Assembly: GCF_014534655.1 (NCBI RefSeq)
Contig: NZ_JACVVD010000010.1
Span: 1-64,000, forward strand
Source: Paenibacillus sedimenti
GTDB lineage: Bacteria > Bacillota > Bacilli > Paenibacillales > NBRC-103111
DNA length: 64,000 bases
Reading direction: 5' to 3'
The notes under the pieces are model-generated. The model was not told the DNA's origin, did not search any database, and saw only the letters and a list, made by a program, of their open reading frames with translations. The translations under genes were made by a program, and so were the position numbers. Shown here in pieces: positions 17,101 through 26,047 of the stretch. How positions within the stretch are numbered: the first letter of the stretch is position 1; each line of letters starts with the position of its first letter.

Positions 17101-17847
17101 CGTTCTTAGATCGGCGATCTCGCCCTGCGCGAAGGCGCAGGCTTGAAGCAGCCTAAGCAGCTGCTGCGCAGTCGCTTCCGGCGTCTGCAGATCGCCCTGC
17201 TCCTTAAGCTGGATGAATCGGCTCACCTGCGGGAAATCCGTCTCGGATGCAGCGCGAATTTCACGCTGCATATCGGTGTCCACAACACCCGGAGCGATGG
17301 AGTATACCTCCACCGGGTACGCTTGCCCCTCCTGCTCGACGCCAATGCAGCGAGTCAGCATGTCCAACCCGGCTTTGGCGGTGCAATACGCCCCCCAGCC
17401 GGGATAGGGCTTCTTGCCCGCGCCGGAGGAGATCTGGACGACCCGCTTCACGACCGGCAGCGCCTGCGTCTGCCGGATGAAGCTGTTCGTCAGCAGCATC
17501 GGCGCGACGAGATTGACCTGCATGCTGCGCTGCAGGTCCTCAGGGGCTGCTCGGCCGATCGACGTCATCGGCTCGAGCATGCCCGCATTATTGATGAGCG
17601 TGACGGAGTCCGCCTCATCGAGGCCCGCACGGCTGAGGATTCGCTCTAGGAGCGAATCCAGGCCGTCCGTTTGCGCCAAGTCGCACGCGTGGAAGGTCAG
17701 CGACCCTTCCGAGCGAAGCGCCTCTTGGCGCAAACGTTCATTTTCGCTGCGAGCGATGCAATGAATCGCAGCGCCTTGCTGCAGGAGCTGCGAGACGATC
17801 GCAGCTCCGAGGCCTTTGGAGCCTCCAGTGATGATATAGATATGCAT
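17080..17847 (-). CDS. SDR oxidoreductase, sepiapterin/benzil reductase-like
   Basis: A 255-residue classical short-chain dehydrogenase. The NADP-binding TGGSKGLG starts at residue 7, LINNAG near 84, and the catalytic set is SSGAGKKPYPGWGAYCTAK (Ser, Tyr, Lys). VYSIAPGVVDTDMQ near 185 is the cofactor/substrate loop. The pattern of the last segment resembles YueD-type benzil reductases and sepiapterin reductases; the true substrate is unknown. Local GC is higher than in the neighbouring island. The stop lies inside the shared terminator. Confidence 0.88.
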   Translation of the reverse strand: MHIYIITGGSKGLGAAIVSQLLQQGAAIHCIARSENERLRQEALRSEGSLTFHACDLAQTDGLDSLLERILSRAGLDEADSVTLINNAGMLEPMTSIGRAAPEDLQRSMQVNLVAPMLLTNSFIRQTQALPVVKRVVQISSGAGKKPYPGWGAYCTAKAGLDMLTRCIGVEQEGQAYPVEVYSIAPGVVDTDMQREIRAASETDFPQVSRFIQLKEQGDLQTPEATAQQLLRLLQACAFAQGEIADLRTKKPESS

Positions 17848-18022
17848 AGCGGCCGAGACCTCTTTCCATCGTATGGTAAGACTAGTTTAGCATACTCCCG
17901 TATACGCCCGCAGCGAGTATTATGGAGCATTATTTTACCGATTTCAGCAAGTTAAGCGAAACGTGATATTTTTTTGTTTTATAGGTTTAAGTTACAATCT
18001 ATATATAAGGACAAAATAATAA

Positions 18023-18340
18023 CTGCTAACAGGGCTTGTATTGTCACTGGGTACCAAGTGAGGCTTGTTCAGGCACTATTGGATCCTGTTGAAACTAATG
18101 CTAACCATCCTTGCCACTATCGGCTTGCTGGTACATATGCAGCCAATTAGCTACTTAGCACGCGTTGCAGCAGAGACAACATTGTCTAGTAGTGATCTCA
18201 GCGTGCAGATCCAACTCGTGGTCACCGCCGGTGCCGCACTACTGGTGTTGTTCGTAACCACAACGCTCGCGGTGTATAAGCCGCGGGGCCTAACTCGATA
18301 CGGGTGGCGTAAGCAGAACGAGCAGCGTAAGGACTCGTAG
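18023..18340 (+). pseudogene. Decayed membrane protein gene with an in-frame stop
   Basis: The frame reads LLTGLVLSLGTK, then TGA at 18059-18061, then GLFRHYWILLKLMLTILAT... and a C-terminus with two hydrophobic helices and KPRGLTRYGWRKQNEQ. From memory of this conserved hypothetical membrane family, the residue at the stop is Trp (TGG), so a single G-to-A change explains it. Sequence before 18023 is unrelated, so the N-terminal half is also missing. It sits at the left edge of the AT-rich island. Confidence 0.7.
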
Positions 18341-18385
18341 CTGTAGGTGTAGCGACTCCTGCTCAGCCAAAATAATTATAATCGG

Positions 18386-18416
18386 ACCGCTTCCAAAAAT
18401 GGAGCGGCTCTTTCTT
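18386..18416 (+). terminator. Imperfect terminator-like hairpin
   Basis: CCGCTTCC, loop AAAAAT, GGAGCGG with one bulged base, then CTCTTTCTTT. Probably the old terminator of the decayed gene just upstream. Confidence 0.5.
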
Positions 18417-18487
18417 TGGGTTCTATCAATCGTCCTTACTTCATAGAATAGTTAATAGATATTAATTGTTCTCCGGAGGTATAACCG

Positions 18488-19570
18488 ATGAAATGGTATA
18501 TCCTGCATCATAAAATTAAGCGATTTCTTCGTGATCTTACAATAAATTCACGAATATTTTTATTTCTATCGGTATTTTCATTCACCCTTTTTATTTTTCT
18601 TGGCATCTCTATTCTACTGCAGAGTAAGGTTTCTAGAACGCCAATTGCTAGTATGCATTCATTAATCTCAAATACTTCTCACTCTTTCTTTTATTATTTA
18701 TTTTCGATGGAAGTTCCTAATAACGCCTCCGATGTCCAGAATGATACGGCAAAATTATTGGTTGGAGAAAATACATTTGACAATGATTATCCTTTAGATA
18801 ATAACGATGCGCCCGCTGATGCACTTAAAACAAAACCCTCTTCCCCTCCAGAAACAGAAAAGAGTAACGACCAACTAACAGAACAAACTGAACCGCCTAG
18901 TAAAGAAGTAATGGCTTCAAAAGGCAAAGCTGTCCTTATTTACCACACCCATAATCGTGAGTCTTGGTTACCTGAATTAAAAGGTGTTAAAAACCCTGAT
19001 TTTGCACTCGATCCGAATAAAAACATAACGCTTGTTGGGGAACGAATTCAGCAAAAACTTGAAAAGCGTGGAGTAGCAACCTTACATTCTGATAAGGATT
19101 ACCCTTCTTCTGTGAAAGACTTTAAATATCCAAGTTCGTATAAATACTCTAAAAAAACCGTACAAGAAGCGTTTAGTTCACATCCAAACATCAATTATTT
19201 ATTCGATATACACAGAGATTCACAGAAGCGTTCAAAAACCACAAAAAGGATTAACGGCAAAGATTACGCGCAAATTTATTTTGTTATTGGTGAAAAGAAT
19301 CCTAAATGGGAACGAAATTTTGAATTTACGAAAAAAATTCATGATCAGTTAAATGAAAAATACCCAGGGATATCGAAAGGAATTTATCAGAAAAACTCTA
19401 ATGGCAATGGTGAGTACAACCAATCTATGAACCCCAATAGCACATTAGTTGAAATAGGTGGAGTGGAAAATACAATAGCTGAATCTTACCGGACTGCCGA
19501 CATTTTAGCGGAAGTTATATCCAACATTTATTTTGATGCTTTAGGAGTGAATGCCGTTGTAAAAAAATAA
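18488..19570 (+). CDS. SpoIIP-like N-acetylmuramoyl-L-alanine amidase
   Basis: 360 residues. One membrane anchor (about 22-42), a low-complexity Asp/Asn/Pro/Thr linker (about 80-145), then the SpoIIP amidase domain (about 150-350): VLIYHTHNRESW gives metal His and catalytic Glu, DIHRDS near 241 a second His, and VEIGG the last motif. SpoIIP strips peptide stems from septal and forespore peptidoglycan during engulfment. The gene is clearly more AT-rich than the chromosome to its left and sits at the island edge with no sporulation neighbours, so it may be an additional acquired copy rather than the main spoIIP. GGAGG precedes the ATG. Confidence 0.88.
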   Translation: MKWYILHHKIKRFLRDLTINSRIFLFLSVFSFTLFIFLGISILLQSKVSRTPIASMHSLISNTSHSFFYYLFSMEVPNNASDVQNDTAKLLVGENTFDNDYPLDNNDAPADALKTKPSSPPETEKSNDQLTEQTEPPSKEVMASKGKAVLIYHTHNRESWLPELKGVKNPDFALDPNKNITLVGERIQQKLEKRGVATLHSDKDYPSSVKDFKYPSSYKYSKKTVQEAFSSHPNINYLFDIHRDSQKRSKTTKRINGKDYAQIYFVIGEKNPKWERNFEFTKKIHDQLNEKYPGISKGIYQKNSNGNGEYNQSMNPNSTLVEIGGVENTIAESYRTADILAEVISNIYFDALGVNAVVKK

Positions 19571-19583
19571 TCGCGTGTAACGA

Positions 19584-19640
19584 TAAGAAAAGGACAGCCT
19601 CACCTTTTACCTTTTAGGGCTGTCCTCTTCTTATTTTTTT
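19584..19640 (+). terminator. Intrinsic terminator of the SpoIIP-like gene
   Basis: AAGAA-AGGACAGCC ... GGGCTGTCCT-TCTT followed by TATTTTTTT. Strong G+C stem and long T tract. Confidence 0.92.
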
Positions 19641-19643
19641 AAT

Positions 19644-19747
19644 CTATACCCAGTATCGATAAATCACATATACAACAACAAGGAAAATTGAATACACAGA
19701 AACTACAAGAATTACATTCCTAAGGTTCGAGCCGAGCAAATAACACA
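19644..19747 (-). pseudogene. Possible C-terminal remnant of a membrane protein
   Basis: The minus strand reads about 34 codons to a TAG with a membrane-like pattern: LLGSNLRNVILVVSVYSI then FLVVVYVIYRYWV. There is no start codon or RBS and an in-frame stop lies just upstream. It looks like the last helix of a lost gene, but a chance hydrophobic reading of AT-rich DNA cannot be ruled out. The rest of 19641-19890 shows nothing else. Confidence 0.3.
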
Positions 19748-19907
19748 GCTAAAAATGGGTTGGCTTCAAATGTTTTTGTAAAGAATTCAACTTTCCGGTA
19801 TCGGGAATCCGGTTTATTTCACTCTTGTGATCATTTATATTTTTACGAAAACTTGTACATATTGTCCATATACCCTCCATATGTATCCTATATAAGGAGG
19901 AGATACG

Positions 19908-20771
19908 ATGACCGGATCCCTAATATTTATAACTGAATATTCCTTGCTTTCCATTTGGGTCGTAGCCTTTGTTATCCGATTTAGATCCCGAATTACCTGC
20001 ATGGTAGGAATGATGAGTGCCATGTGTCTTGGCATGACGATTGGTCTTGGAGTAGGGACACTCGTTGCTGCACTATTTCCTGGTCACTTTTTTCAAGCAT
20101 GTATGATTAGTATGTTACTTGCCGGCTTTATTGGCGCTATGGCGGGGATTCCAATCAGCACCATGGCTGTACTTGATGGTTTGCTATCGGGCATTATGGG
20201 CGGAATGATGGGAGCCATGCTAATTGCAATGTTACCAGCTGCGTATATTACACCCACGCTTAAAATTACAGGAGTTTTCACTGCAAGCATTATTTTTATT
20301 TTACTCATTATGCTTATAGGTGAAGTTAAGGACTTGGGTTCAAAACCACGATCACGGTTGTTCTTCTTACCGCAAACCATGTTTGCTGTTGATATTCTTT
20401 TGTTTATCTCTCTTCTCTTTTCCCACCCTCTCCCCACCCATATGGATAACATGAGCCCAGAAAAGCACCATCATAAAAAGTCAAATAGCAACTACACAAA
20501 AGAACTTGTCATCACAGCTACCGACTTTGCATTTACACCTCAAAATCTTACGATCAGGGCTCACGAAAATGTAAAAGTTACATTAGCAAATACCGGGAAA
20601 GCAGAGCATGATTTTGAAATTGAAGGTGCGAACGTCCATATCCATGCTATGCCGGGATCAAAAGATAGCGATGTCATTCGTATTGATAAACCAGGCATCT
20701 ATAAAGCTGTCTGCACGCTCCCTGGCCATAAGGAATCTGGAATGGTCATCACGCTTACTGTAACTCCCTAA
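19908..20771 (+). CDS. Membrane protein fused to a cupredoxin domain
   Basis: 287 residues. The first 180 form about five Met- and Gly-rich helices (segments such as GLGVGTLVAAL and GGMMGAMLIAMLP). A His-rich linker (EKHHHKK near 190) leads to a cupredoxin domain (about 195-287) with a full type 1 copper ligand set: H234 (EHDFE) and C269, H274, M279 in AVCTLPGHKESGM. The predicted topology puts the domain outside the membrane. It likely binds or passes copper to or from the membrane part. RBS AAGGAGG precedes the ATG. It leads the copper island and is followed by a MerR gene with its own promoter. Confidence 0.82.
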   Translation: MTGSLIFITEYSLLSIWVVAFVIRFRSRITCMVGMMSAMCLGMTIGLGVGTLVAALFPGHFFQACMISMLLAGFIGAMAGIPISTMAVLDGLLSGIMGGMMGAMLIAMLPAAYITPTLKITGVFTASIIFILLIMLIGEVKDLGSKPRSRLFFLPQTMFAVDILLFISLLFSHPLPTHMDNMSPEKHHHKKSNSNYTKELVITATDFAFTPQNLTIRAHENVKVTLANTGKAEHDFEIEGANVHIHAMPGSKDSDVIRIDKPGIYKAVCTLPGHKESGMVITLTVTP

Positions 20772-20800
20772 GACCTACAATAATGAATAGAAATAACAGA

Positions 20801-20832
20801 TTGACTCTGTACCTTGGTACAGGGTTTATAAT
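20801..20832 (+). promoter_or_regulatory. MerR-type promoter with long spacer and palindrome
   Basis: -35 TTGACT (20801-20806) and -10 TATAAT (20827-20832) are 20 bp apart. The spacer begins with the perfect palindrome CTGTACCTTGGTACAG (GTAC-N4-GTAC core). Overlong spacing with a dyad between the boxes is the hallmark of promoters that MerR-family regulators untwist when metal binds. The merR gene starts 20 bp later, so it is autoregulated. Confidence 0.88.
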
Positions 20833-20851
20833 AAAGAAAAGGAGGATAACG

Positions 20852-21265
20852 ATGAAAAGGTTAACGGTAAGCCAAGTAGCAAAAGCATCTAACGTGAATA
20901 TAGAAACAGTTAGATATTATGAGAGGCGAGGGCTTATATCTGCCCCTCCTAGAACCCATTCAGGATACAGAATGTATGCTAACGAAGCTGTTGATGACAT
21001 TCAATTTATTAAACGAGCACAGGATCTAGGATTTAGCCTTGAAGAAATAAAACATCTTTTATGCGTTTACAAAAAGGAGGACTACTTTCCGATTGAGGAA
21101 ATGTCCCAATTTGCTGCGGTGAAAATTCAAGAAATCGAAGAAAAAATACATCAATTAAATAACTTTAAATCTTTGTTAGAGTCAGCAATTTCACGCCAAG
21201 AATCTGACCTTCCAAAGAATCAATGTCCGATTATTAAAAAATTATCTGAAAGTGGGGATTTATGA
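20852..21265 (+). CDS. MerR-family metal-responsive regulator
   Basis: 137 residues. The winged helix-turn-helix (VSQVAKASNVNIETVRYYERRGLI is residues 7-30) is followed by GYRMYANEAVDDIQFI, a long dimerisation helix (about 80-112) and a short metal loop. Cysteines are C71 and C125 (NQCPII); Hg-type MerR has three, with an extra one near 115, so the metal is uncertain: copper fits the neighbours and mercury fits the operator core. The ATG at 20852 is set by AAAGGAGG; longer readings run into the promoter. The stop overlaps the next gene by ATGA. Confidence 0.92.
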   Translation: MKRLTVSQVAKASNVNIETVRYYERRGLISAPPRTHSGYRMYANEAVDDIQFIKRAQDLGFSLEEIKHLLCVYKKEDYFPIEEMSQFAAVKIQEIEEKIHQLNNFKSLLESAISRQESDLPKNQCPIIKKLSESGDL

Positions 21266-21507
21266 TGGCTAAAGTCGAAATATTTACAGCCGATTGTTAT
21301 TTATGCGATGATGTCGTCCAACAAGTAAATGATTTAGCATGCTCCAAATGTGAGGTTGTCGTTTATGACTTGAATAAAACAACGGTTACATCCGAATCTG
21401 AGGATAAAGCCAAAGCTTACGGCATTCAATTTGTTCCGGCTGTTGCGATTAACGGTAAGCTAATCGACCTTGAATTGCTGAAACGCAAAGACGCCCGACT
21501 AACCTGA
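21262..21507 (+). CDS. Small glutaredoxin/thioredoxin-fold CxxC protein
   Basis: 81 residues, starting [12 protein letters not shown]: a beta strand leading to CxxC (C12, C15) as in glutaredoxin-like proteins. A second pair C27-x2-C30 (ACSKC) follows, then the cis-Pro type FVPAVAING motif. The four cysteines suggest thiol exchange or metal transfer. It is translationally coupled to merR through the overlapping ATGA, so it belongs to the metal-induced operon. The exact partner is unknown. Confidence 0.8.
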   Translation: MMAKVEIFTADCYLCDDVVQQVNDLACSKCEVVVYDLNKTTVTSESEDKAKAYGIQFVPAVAINGKLIDLELLKRKDARLT

Positions 21508-21550
21508 AAAAATAAAGTGCGAAATGCTTTAAGCTAAGCATATCGCACTT
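21505..21550. terminator. Hairpin between convergent genes
   Basis: AAGTGCGA-a-ATGCTT, loop TAAGCT, AAGCAT-a-TCGCACTT. On the minus strand it is followed by a T-rich tract (TTTATTTTTTC), so it works best for the leftward copper operon, and may also end the merR operon. Confidence 0.7.
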
Positions 21551-21556
21551 CCGTAT

Positions 21557-21640
21557 CTGTATTGATGCGATCTGATTCAGCACATCGACACAATAAGTAT
21601 CTTTCTCAATCAGGCGTTTCAAGCCTCTAACCTGCCCTTC
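21557..21640 (-). pseudogene. csoR gene fragment
   Basis: Immediately after the thioredoxin gene, in another frame, the minus strand reads [20 protein letters not shown] then LNQIASIQ (28 codons). This is the core of CsoR helices 1-2, including the first copper ligand Cys. It closely resembles, but is not identical to, the same stretch of the intact csoR at 24682-25002. Both flanks are unrelated and no start exists. It marks an earlier csoR-containing junction, likely a recombination scar. Confidence 0.85.
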
Positions 21641-21953
21641 AGATCAATTGATTTATGGCAGCTTCCAGCTGGTTTTTAGGAACAAATCCCGTTACTGTTC
21701 CAACCAGCGAACCGTCTTTATAGAAGAATAATCCAGGCAAGCTTAATACGTTCAATTCCGTGGAGATCACTGTTTCTGTCTCTACGTTTATTTTTGCAAT
21801 TTGTACAGCACCGTTATATTGGTTGTCTAATTCCTCCAAGATAGGTTCGAGGAGTTTGCAATAGGAACACCATGGCGCCCAGAATTCTACGATAACCAAG
21901 CCTGGTTGCCGAATCGTATCTCGGAACATTTCATCGGTAATATCAATGACCAT
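21639..21953 (-). CDS. Thioredoxin-family protein
   Basis: 104 residues, a single thioredoxin fold without signal peptide. The active site is WCSYC (C29, C32) in place of the usual WCGPC, which should change redox potential. FFKDG-type strand ([14 protein letters not shown]) with the cis-Pro (LPG) near 72 is present. It follows copA by about 25 bp on the same strand, so it is likely expressed with copper export to repair thiols oxidised by Cu(I). Confidence 0.9.
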   Translation of the reverse strand: MVIDITDEMFRDTIRQPGLVIVEFWAPWCSYCKLLEPILEELDNQYNGAVQIAKINVETETVISTELNVLSLPGLFFYKDGSLVGTVTGFVPKNQLEAAINQLI

Positions 21954-21978
21954 TTTAGTTCCACTCCTTCTTACAGAA

Positions 21979-24411
21979 TTAGAGCTTAATTCGTTGTAAT
22001 CTTAGTGCGTTTAATACTACAGAAACCGAACTTAGCGCCATAGCCGCTCCCGCTAACCAAGGAGCCAAGAAGCCCAAAGCTGCGATAGGAATCCCTATTA
22101 CATTGTAAGCTAACGCCCAGAATAAGTTTTGCTTAATATTCGCCATTGTCTTCTTACTCATAAAGATTGCGTCTGGAATGCTGTTAAGGTCGCCGCGCAT
22201 TAAGGTTACATCTGCAGCTTCCATGGCAACATCGGTCCCTGTTCCAATCGCCATGCCGATATCGGCCGTAGCAAGTGCAGGAGCATCATTGATTCCGTCG
22301 CCGACCATCGCAACCTTCATACCTTGTTCCTGCAGTTTCTTTACTTCAGCAGCTTTACCTTCTGGCAACACCTCTGCTAGAACATTATCAATTCCTGCTT
22401 CTGCGGCAATAGCTTTAGCTGTTCGTTCATTGTCACCAGTAATCATAACAACTTTGATGCCAAGATTCTTTAAGCGATGCACGGCTTCTTTGGAAGTCTC
22501 TTTGATAGTATCAGCAACAGCAACCATGCCTGCATATGTTCGGTCGATTGCAACGAGCATAGCTGTTTTGCCCGACTCTTCAAGACGATTCATCACATCA
22601 AAAGCAGATTCAGCCTGTACGTCATACTTATTCATGAGCTTGCGAGTCCCTATAAGCATTTCTTTACCTTCTACGATCGCGCGGATTCCAAAACCAGGAA
22701 TGGCCTCAAACTCTTCAGTTGCCGGTAAATCGACGCCTTTTTCTTTTATTCCGGCAACGATTGCTTCAGCGAGTGGATGCTCTGAGTTCTTTTCTGCCGC
22801 GCCTACCCAGCGCAAGAATTGCTGCTCATTTCCACCATCAGCCAAAATAACATCAGTAAGTCCCGGCTTGCCTTTTGTTACTGTTCCCGTTTTATCTAAA
22901 ATGATCGCATCAACTCGATGCGTAGCTTCCAAATGCTCTCCGCCTTTAAAAAGGACGCCTAATTCAGCGGCACGACCAGAACCGGCCATAATGGAAGTAG
23001 GTGTTGCGAGTCCAAGCGCACAAGGACAAGCAATGACCAGGACAGCGATTGCTTTTTCAAGTGCATTGGCGAAGCTTCCAGGATCAACAGCGAAGTACCA
23101 TATGCAAAAGGTAACAATAGCAATACCAACTACAATCGGAACGAATATCCCTGAAATGGTGTCAGCAACCCTTTGAATCGGAGCTTTGGAACCTTGCGCC
23201 TCTTCAACTACCTTAATAATTTGTGCAAGAGCCGTTTCCTTGCCTACCTTAGTCGCTTGAATTTTTAATACACCATTTTTGTTAATGGTTGCCCCGATAG
23301 CATGATCGCCCGAGCGTTTTTCAACAGGAATACTCTCGCCTGTCAACATCGATTCATCGACAGAGGATACCCCTTCACTAACAACGCCATCAACAGGAAT
23401 TTTCTCACCTGGTTTTACCACAATGACATCATTAACGACTACTTCTTCGACGGGAATGCTAATTTCTTGACCCTCACGAATGACAAGCGCAGTTTTTGCC
23501 TGCAATCCCATTAGTGTTTTAATCGCTTCCGAGGATCTGCCTTTTGCCAAAGCTTCGAACAACTTGCCTAAAAGAATTAATGTAATCAAAACCGAGCTTG
23601 TCTCGTAATACATTTCAACCTGGTGATGACCATGACTGTTCAATGATTGAATCGTTAAGTAGAGGCTATAAAAATATGCCGCCGATGTTCCAAGAGCAAC
23701 AAGCACATCCATGTTTGCACTGCCATTACGAAGTGCCTTATAGGCCCCAACATAGAATTGTCTGCCAATAATAAATTGCACAGGAGTAGCTAATGCTAAT
23801 TGAAACCAAGGATTCATAAACAGCTCAGGTAACCAAATAAAAGATGTAAATGAGAAATGACTCACCATTGCCCATAATAATGGGAAAGATAACACTGCTG
23901 AGATAACCAATTTAGTCTTTTGCCGCTTGATTTCTTTTTTGCGGTGATCCCCTGCGTCTTTCTGTTCTTCTTGTTTAGGTGCTGCCTTATATCCCAGAGA
24001 TTCAACTTTCTTAATTAAATCGTTCACGGATACACTCGATGGCGTATATTCTACATGCGCTGTCTCTAAAGCAAGATTGACTGTCGCTTTAGCTACTCCA
24101 GGCATTTTATTTAGCCCTTTCTCAATTCGAGTCGCACATGCCGCGCAAGTCATACCCGTAATTTGAAAGTCCATCGTTTCCTTTGCAGTATCATAGCCCA
24201 ATGATTGAATCTTTTGTTCCATCTGGGATCGATTGACTTTCGATGGATCATATACGACAGAAGCTTGTTCCAGTGCAAAGTTCACCGTTGCCCCTTCAAC
24301 GCCTTCTAATTTATTTAGACCTTTCTCAATCCTGTTTGCACAGGCGGCACATGTCATACCGGTAATTTGAAAAATGGTTTGTTGCTGCTCCAAAGATTGT
24401 GGCTTTTCCAA
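21979..24411 (-). CDS. copA: Cu(I)-translocating P1B-type ATPase
   Basis: 810 residues. Two N-terminal heavy-metal-associated domains with GMTCAAC (C21/C24 and C89/C92), eight transmembrane helices, the transport motif CPC (about 462-464) in [14 protein letters not shown], phosphorylation motif DKTGTVT (near 502) and [10 protein letters not shown]. It exports Cu(I) from the cytosol. The start is read as TTG at 24411 with GGGGGG upstream. It follows copZ, separated by a CsoR-like palindrome, and is followed by a thioredoxin gene. Confidence 0.97.
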   Translation of the reverse strand: MEKPQSLEQQQTIFQITGMTCAACANRIEKGLNKLEGVEGATVNFALEQASVVYDPSKVNRSQMEQKIQSLGYDTAKETMDFQITGMTCAACATRIEKGLNKMPGVAKATVNLALETAHVEYTPSSVSVNDLIKKVESLGYKAAPKQEEQKDAGDHRKKEIKRQKTKLVISAVLSFPLLWAMVSHFSFTSFIWLPELFMNPWFQLALATPVQFIIGRQFYVGAYKALRNGSANMDVLVALGTSAAYFYSLYLTIQSLNSHGHHQVEMYYETSSVLITLILLGKLFEALAKGRSSEAIKTLMGLQAKTALVIREGQEISIPVEEVVVNDVIVVKPGEKIPVDGVVSEGVSSVDESMLTGESIPVEKRSGDHAIGATINKNGVLKIQATKVGKETALAQIIKVVEEAQGSKAPIQRVADTISGIFVPIVVGIAIVTFCIWYFAVDPGSFANALEKAIAVLVIACPCALGLATPTSIMAGSGRAAELGVLFKGGEHLEATHRVDAIILDKTGTVTKGKPGLTDVILADGGNEQQFLRWVGAAEKNSEHPLAEAIVAGIKEKGVDLPATEEFEAIPGFGIRAIVEGKEMLIGTRKLMNKYDVQAESAFDVMNRLEESGKTAMLVAIDRTYAGMVAVADTIKETSKEAVHRLKNLGIKVVMITGDNERTAKAIAAEAGIDNVLAEVLPEGKAAEVKKLQEQGMKVAMVGDGINDAPALATADIGMAIGTGTDVAMEAADVTLMRGDLNSIPDAIFMSKKTMANIKQNLFWALAYNVIGIPIAALGFLAPWLAGAAMALSSVSVVLNALRLQRIKL

Positions 24412-24431
24412 AATGATGACCCCCCATCTTA

Positions 24432-24454
24432 AAGATACCCTCGAGGGGTATCTT
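24432..24454. promoter_or_regulatory. CsoR-like palindrome between copZ and copA
   Basis: AAGATACCC, loop TCGAG, GGGTATCTT. The core ATACCC/GGGTAT agrees with the inner repeat of Firmicute CsoR operators, and the same bases recur at the csoR promoter. It begins at the copZ stop codon, so it could also form an mRNA hairpin that adjusts copZ:copA ratios. Confidence 0.5.
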
Positions 24455-24659
24455 AGACTTCTTTAACATCGTAACCTTGATCTTCGATAGCTTCTTTAAT
24501 TGCGTCCAGCTTAAGTTTACTTTCGTCAAACTCAATTGCTACTGTTTTTGAAGCCAAATCTACACGTCCCTTGGCTCCGATTTCTTTTAATGCTCCTTCG
24601 ATTGAATTTACGCAGTGCCCACAGGACATTCCCTCAACGTTCAATGTAATGTTTTGCAT
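24453..24659 (-). CDS. copZ: Copper chaperone CopZ
   Basis: 68 residues, one HMA ferredoxin-like domain with GMSCGHC (C13, C16), the Cu(I)-binding motif. It carries Cu(I) to the N-terminal domains of CopA and can hand it to CsoR. Middle gene of csoR-copZ-copA, 22 bp after csoR. GGAGG precedes the ATG. Confidence 0.95.
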   Translation of the reverse strand: MQNITLNVEGMSCGHCVNSIEGALKEIGAKGRVDLASKTVAIEFDESKLKLDAIKEAIEDQGYDVKEV

Positions 24660-24681
24660 TTCAATTTCCTCCTCGTAGTAG

Positions 24682-25002
24682 TTATTTCATTAATTTATTT
24701 ATTGTTACCAATAACTCATCAATAATTTCAGGGTCGCCGGCTTGGATCCGTTCAATGACACAGCTCTTCATATGACCCTCAAGCAAAAGTTTCCCGACAC
24801 CATTTAAAGCAGATTGTATAGCAGCAATTTGGTTAAGAACCTCGTCACAATAGGTGTCTTTTTCAATAAGTCCCTTAATGCCTCGAATTTGTCCTTCAAT
24901 GCGGTTTAATCGTACTGTCAAATTTGATTTTAGCTTATCTGAGTGATGGCTCTTACGACTTACTGAACAGCAATCGTCTTCTACTAGAGCTTTTGCTTCC
25001 AT
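24682..25002 (-). CDS. csoR: Copper-sensing repressor CsoR
   Basis: 106 residues, all-helical CsoR/RcnR family. The metal ligands C52, H77 and C81 (DTYC, EGHMKSC) form the trigonal Cu(I) site; RLNRIEGQIRGIKGLIEKD is the DNA-contact helix. Cu(I) binding releases it from DNA. An extra N-terminal stretch has D-D-C-C and two His (residues 9-20), which many CsoR proteins lack. First gene of csoR-copZ-copA, under its own promoter with an overlapping operator. Confidence 0.96.
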   Translation of the reverse strand: MEAKALVEDDCCSVSRKSHHSDKLKSNLTVRLNRIEGQIRGIKGLIEKDTYCDEVLNQIAAIQSALNGVGKLLLEGHMKSCVIERIQAGDPEIIDELLVTINKLMK

Positions 25003-25028
25003 TTGGCCTCCCTCCTTATCTTGGTTTT

Positions 25029-25057
25029 ATTATACTATACCCCCCTCCCCTATGCAA
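25029..25057 (-). promoter_or_regulatory. csoR promoter with embedded CsoR operator
   Basis: Minus strand: -35 TTGCAT (25052-25057), 17-bp spacer, perfect -10 TATAAT (25029-25034). The whole spacer is a G-rich block (AGGGGAGGGGGGTATAG) resembling the G/C-tract CsoR operators of Bacillus. Repressor bound there would block RNA polymerase, giving copper induction. Confidence 0.75.
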
Positions 25058-25107
25058 GCCTTTTTTTACGAAAATTCTTTTCTTTTCACATAAATGCCAA
25101 CAAGAAT

Positions 25108-25968
25108 TTATGGCACATTTATCACGAATGGGACTACAAATAATTTCCCGTTCTGTTGAAATTGTCCCCATATTTTATAAACGCCACTTTTAGGGAAAGA
25201 GGTTGCAAATTTCGCATCCGGTCCTGTTGCCTTTTCTTCCAGTGGATGATTATGAATGTACTGTTCAACATCACTACTGATAATAACCACATGTCCAACA
25301 GCGCCTAGATAAGGTTGTAGATTGGTAATAGGTTGTTTGGAGCTGCTGTCCTTAAACGCAAATTTCATTTCAATATCTTTGCCTGCTTCTAATTTATTGA
25401 AGCTTAATGTGATTTCTTTACCATCAACAACCGTCGTCAAACTCTTGTCAAGAGTTATTGCTGCAAGTTCTGTCTTATCCCCGACCTGAATCCAATGACT
25501 TTCTGTTTTTTGCTTTCCTCCGCTTGGAATAAAATCTGCAATTAGCTTAAATTCGCCATTCTTAGGGAATTTCGTACTGATTTCAAACAGACCGGCACCC
25601 TTATAATCCGGATGTATATGGTCAAAGTACGAAAGGTCTTTATTGACTACAATAAGATGCATTTGTTTCTCATGGCTAACATCAAACTTTTCAATTTTTC
25701 CGCCTTTATCATCACTGATCTGAATGGATAACTTGACATCTTGGTTAGGTTGGGGCTTTTCAACAGACAACTTCCAATCAGTGACTATTTTAAAATCAGT
25801 ACTATTACCGTGATCTTCGTGTTGCTCATGGCTTTTATTTGTGGCATCGACATTCTTTTCTGTTTTTGTTACTGCATTGTGTTCGGTATGTCCAGCTTCT
25901 GGTTTTGCTCCGCAAGCAGTTAATAATGCCGCGGCAATAATGGTTACTCCAATCGCTTTGTAAAACAT
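25108..25968 (-). CDS. His-rich lipoprotein, YtkA/FixH-like, copper-associated
   Basis: 286 residues. Signal peptide and lipobox LLTAC (Cys19), a His-rich linker (HTEH, HEQHEDH), then two Ig-like beta domains with many His and Met: QMHLIVVNKDLSYFDHIHPD in the first and HVVIISSDVEQYIHNHPLEE in the second. The beta-sandwich with paired HxHP motifs recalls YtkA-like domains and suggests metal binding on the outer membrane face. A paralogue is at 26747-27610. It lies behind a promoter with a CsoR-like box at 26221-26250. Function is inferred from context. Confidence 0.75.
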   Translation of the reverse strand: MFYKAIGVTIIAAALLTACGAKPEAGHTEHNAVTKTEKNVDATNKSHEQHEDHGNSTDFKIVTDWKLSVEKPQPNQDVKLSIQISDDKGGKIEKFDVSHEKQMHLIVVNKDLSYFDHIHPDYKGAGLFEISTKFPKNGEFKLIADFIPSGGKQKTESHWIQVGDKTELAAITLDKSLTTVVDGKEITLSFNKLEAGKDIEMKFAFKDSSSKQPITNLQPYLGAVGHVVIISSDVEQYIHNHPLEEKATGPDAKFATSFPKSGVYKIWGQFQQNGKLFVVPFVINVP

Positions 25969-26047
25969 GGGCTTCTCTCCTCGAATTTCGACTTTTTCTA
26001 AATTGATGAAGTTATGGACTGCTGTAACGATTTTAAGGTAATTCGAT

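Noticed and set aside
22178-23176. 332-codon open frame opposite copA
   Set aside because: It is the antisense shadow of a well-defined CopA; composition is Ser/Ala/Pro-rich with no domain, and it has no RBS.
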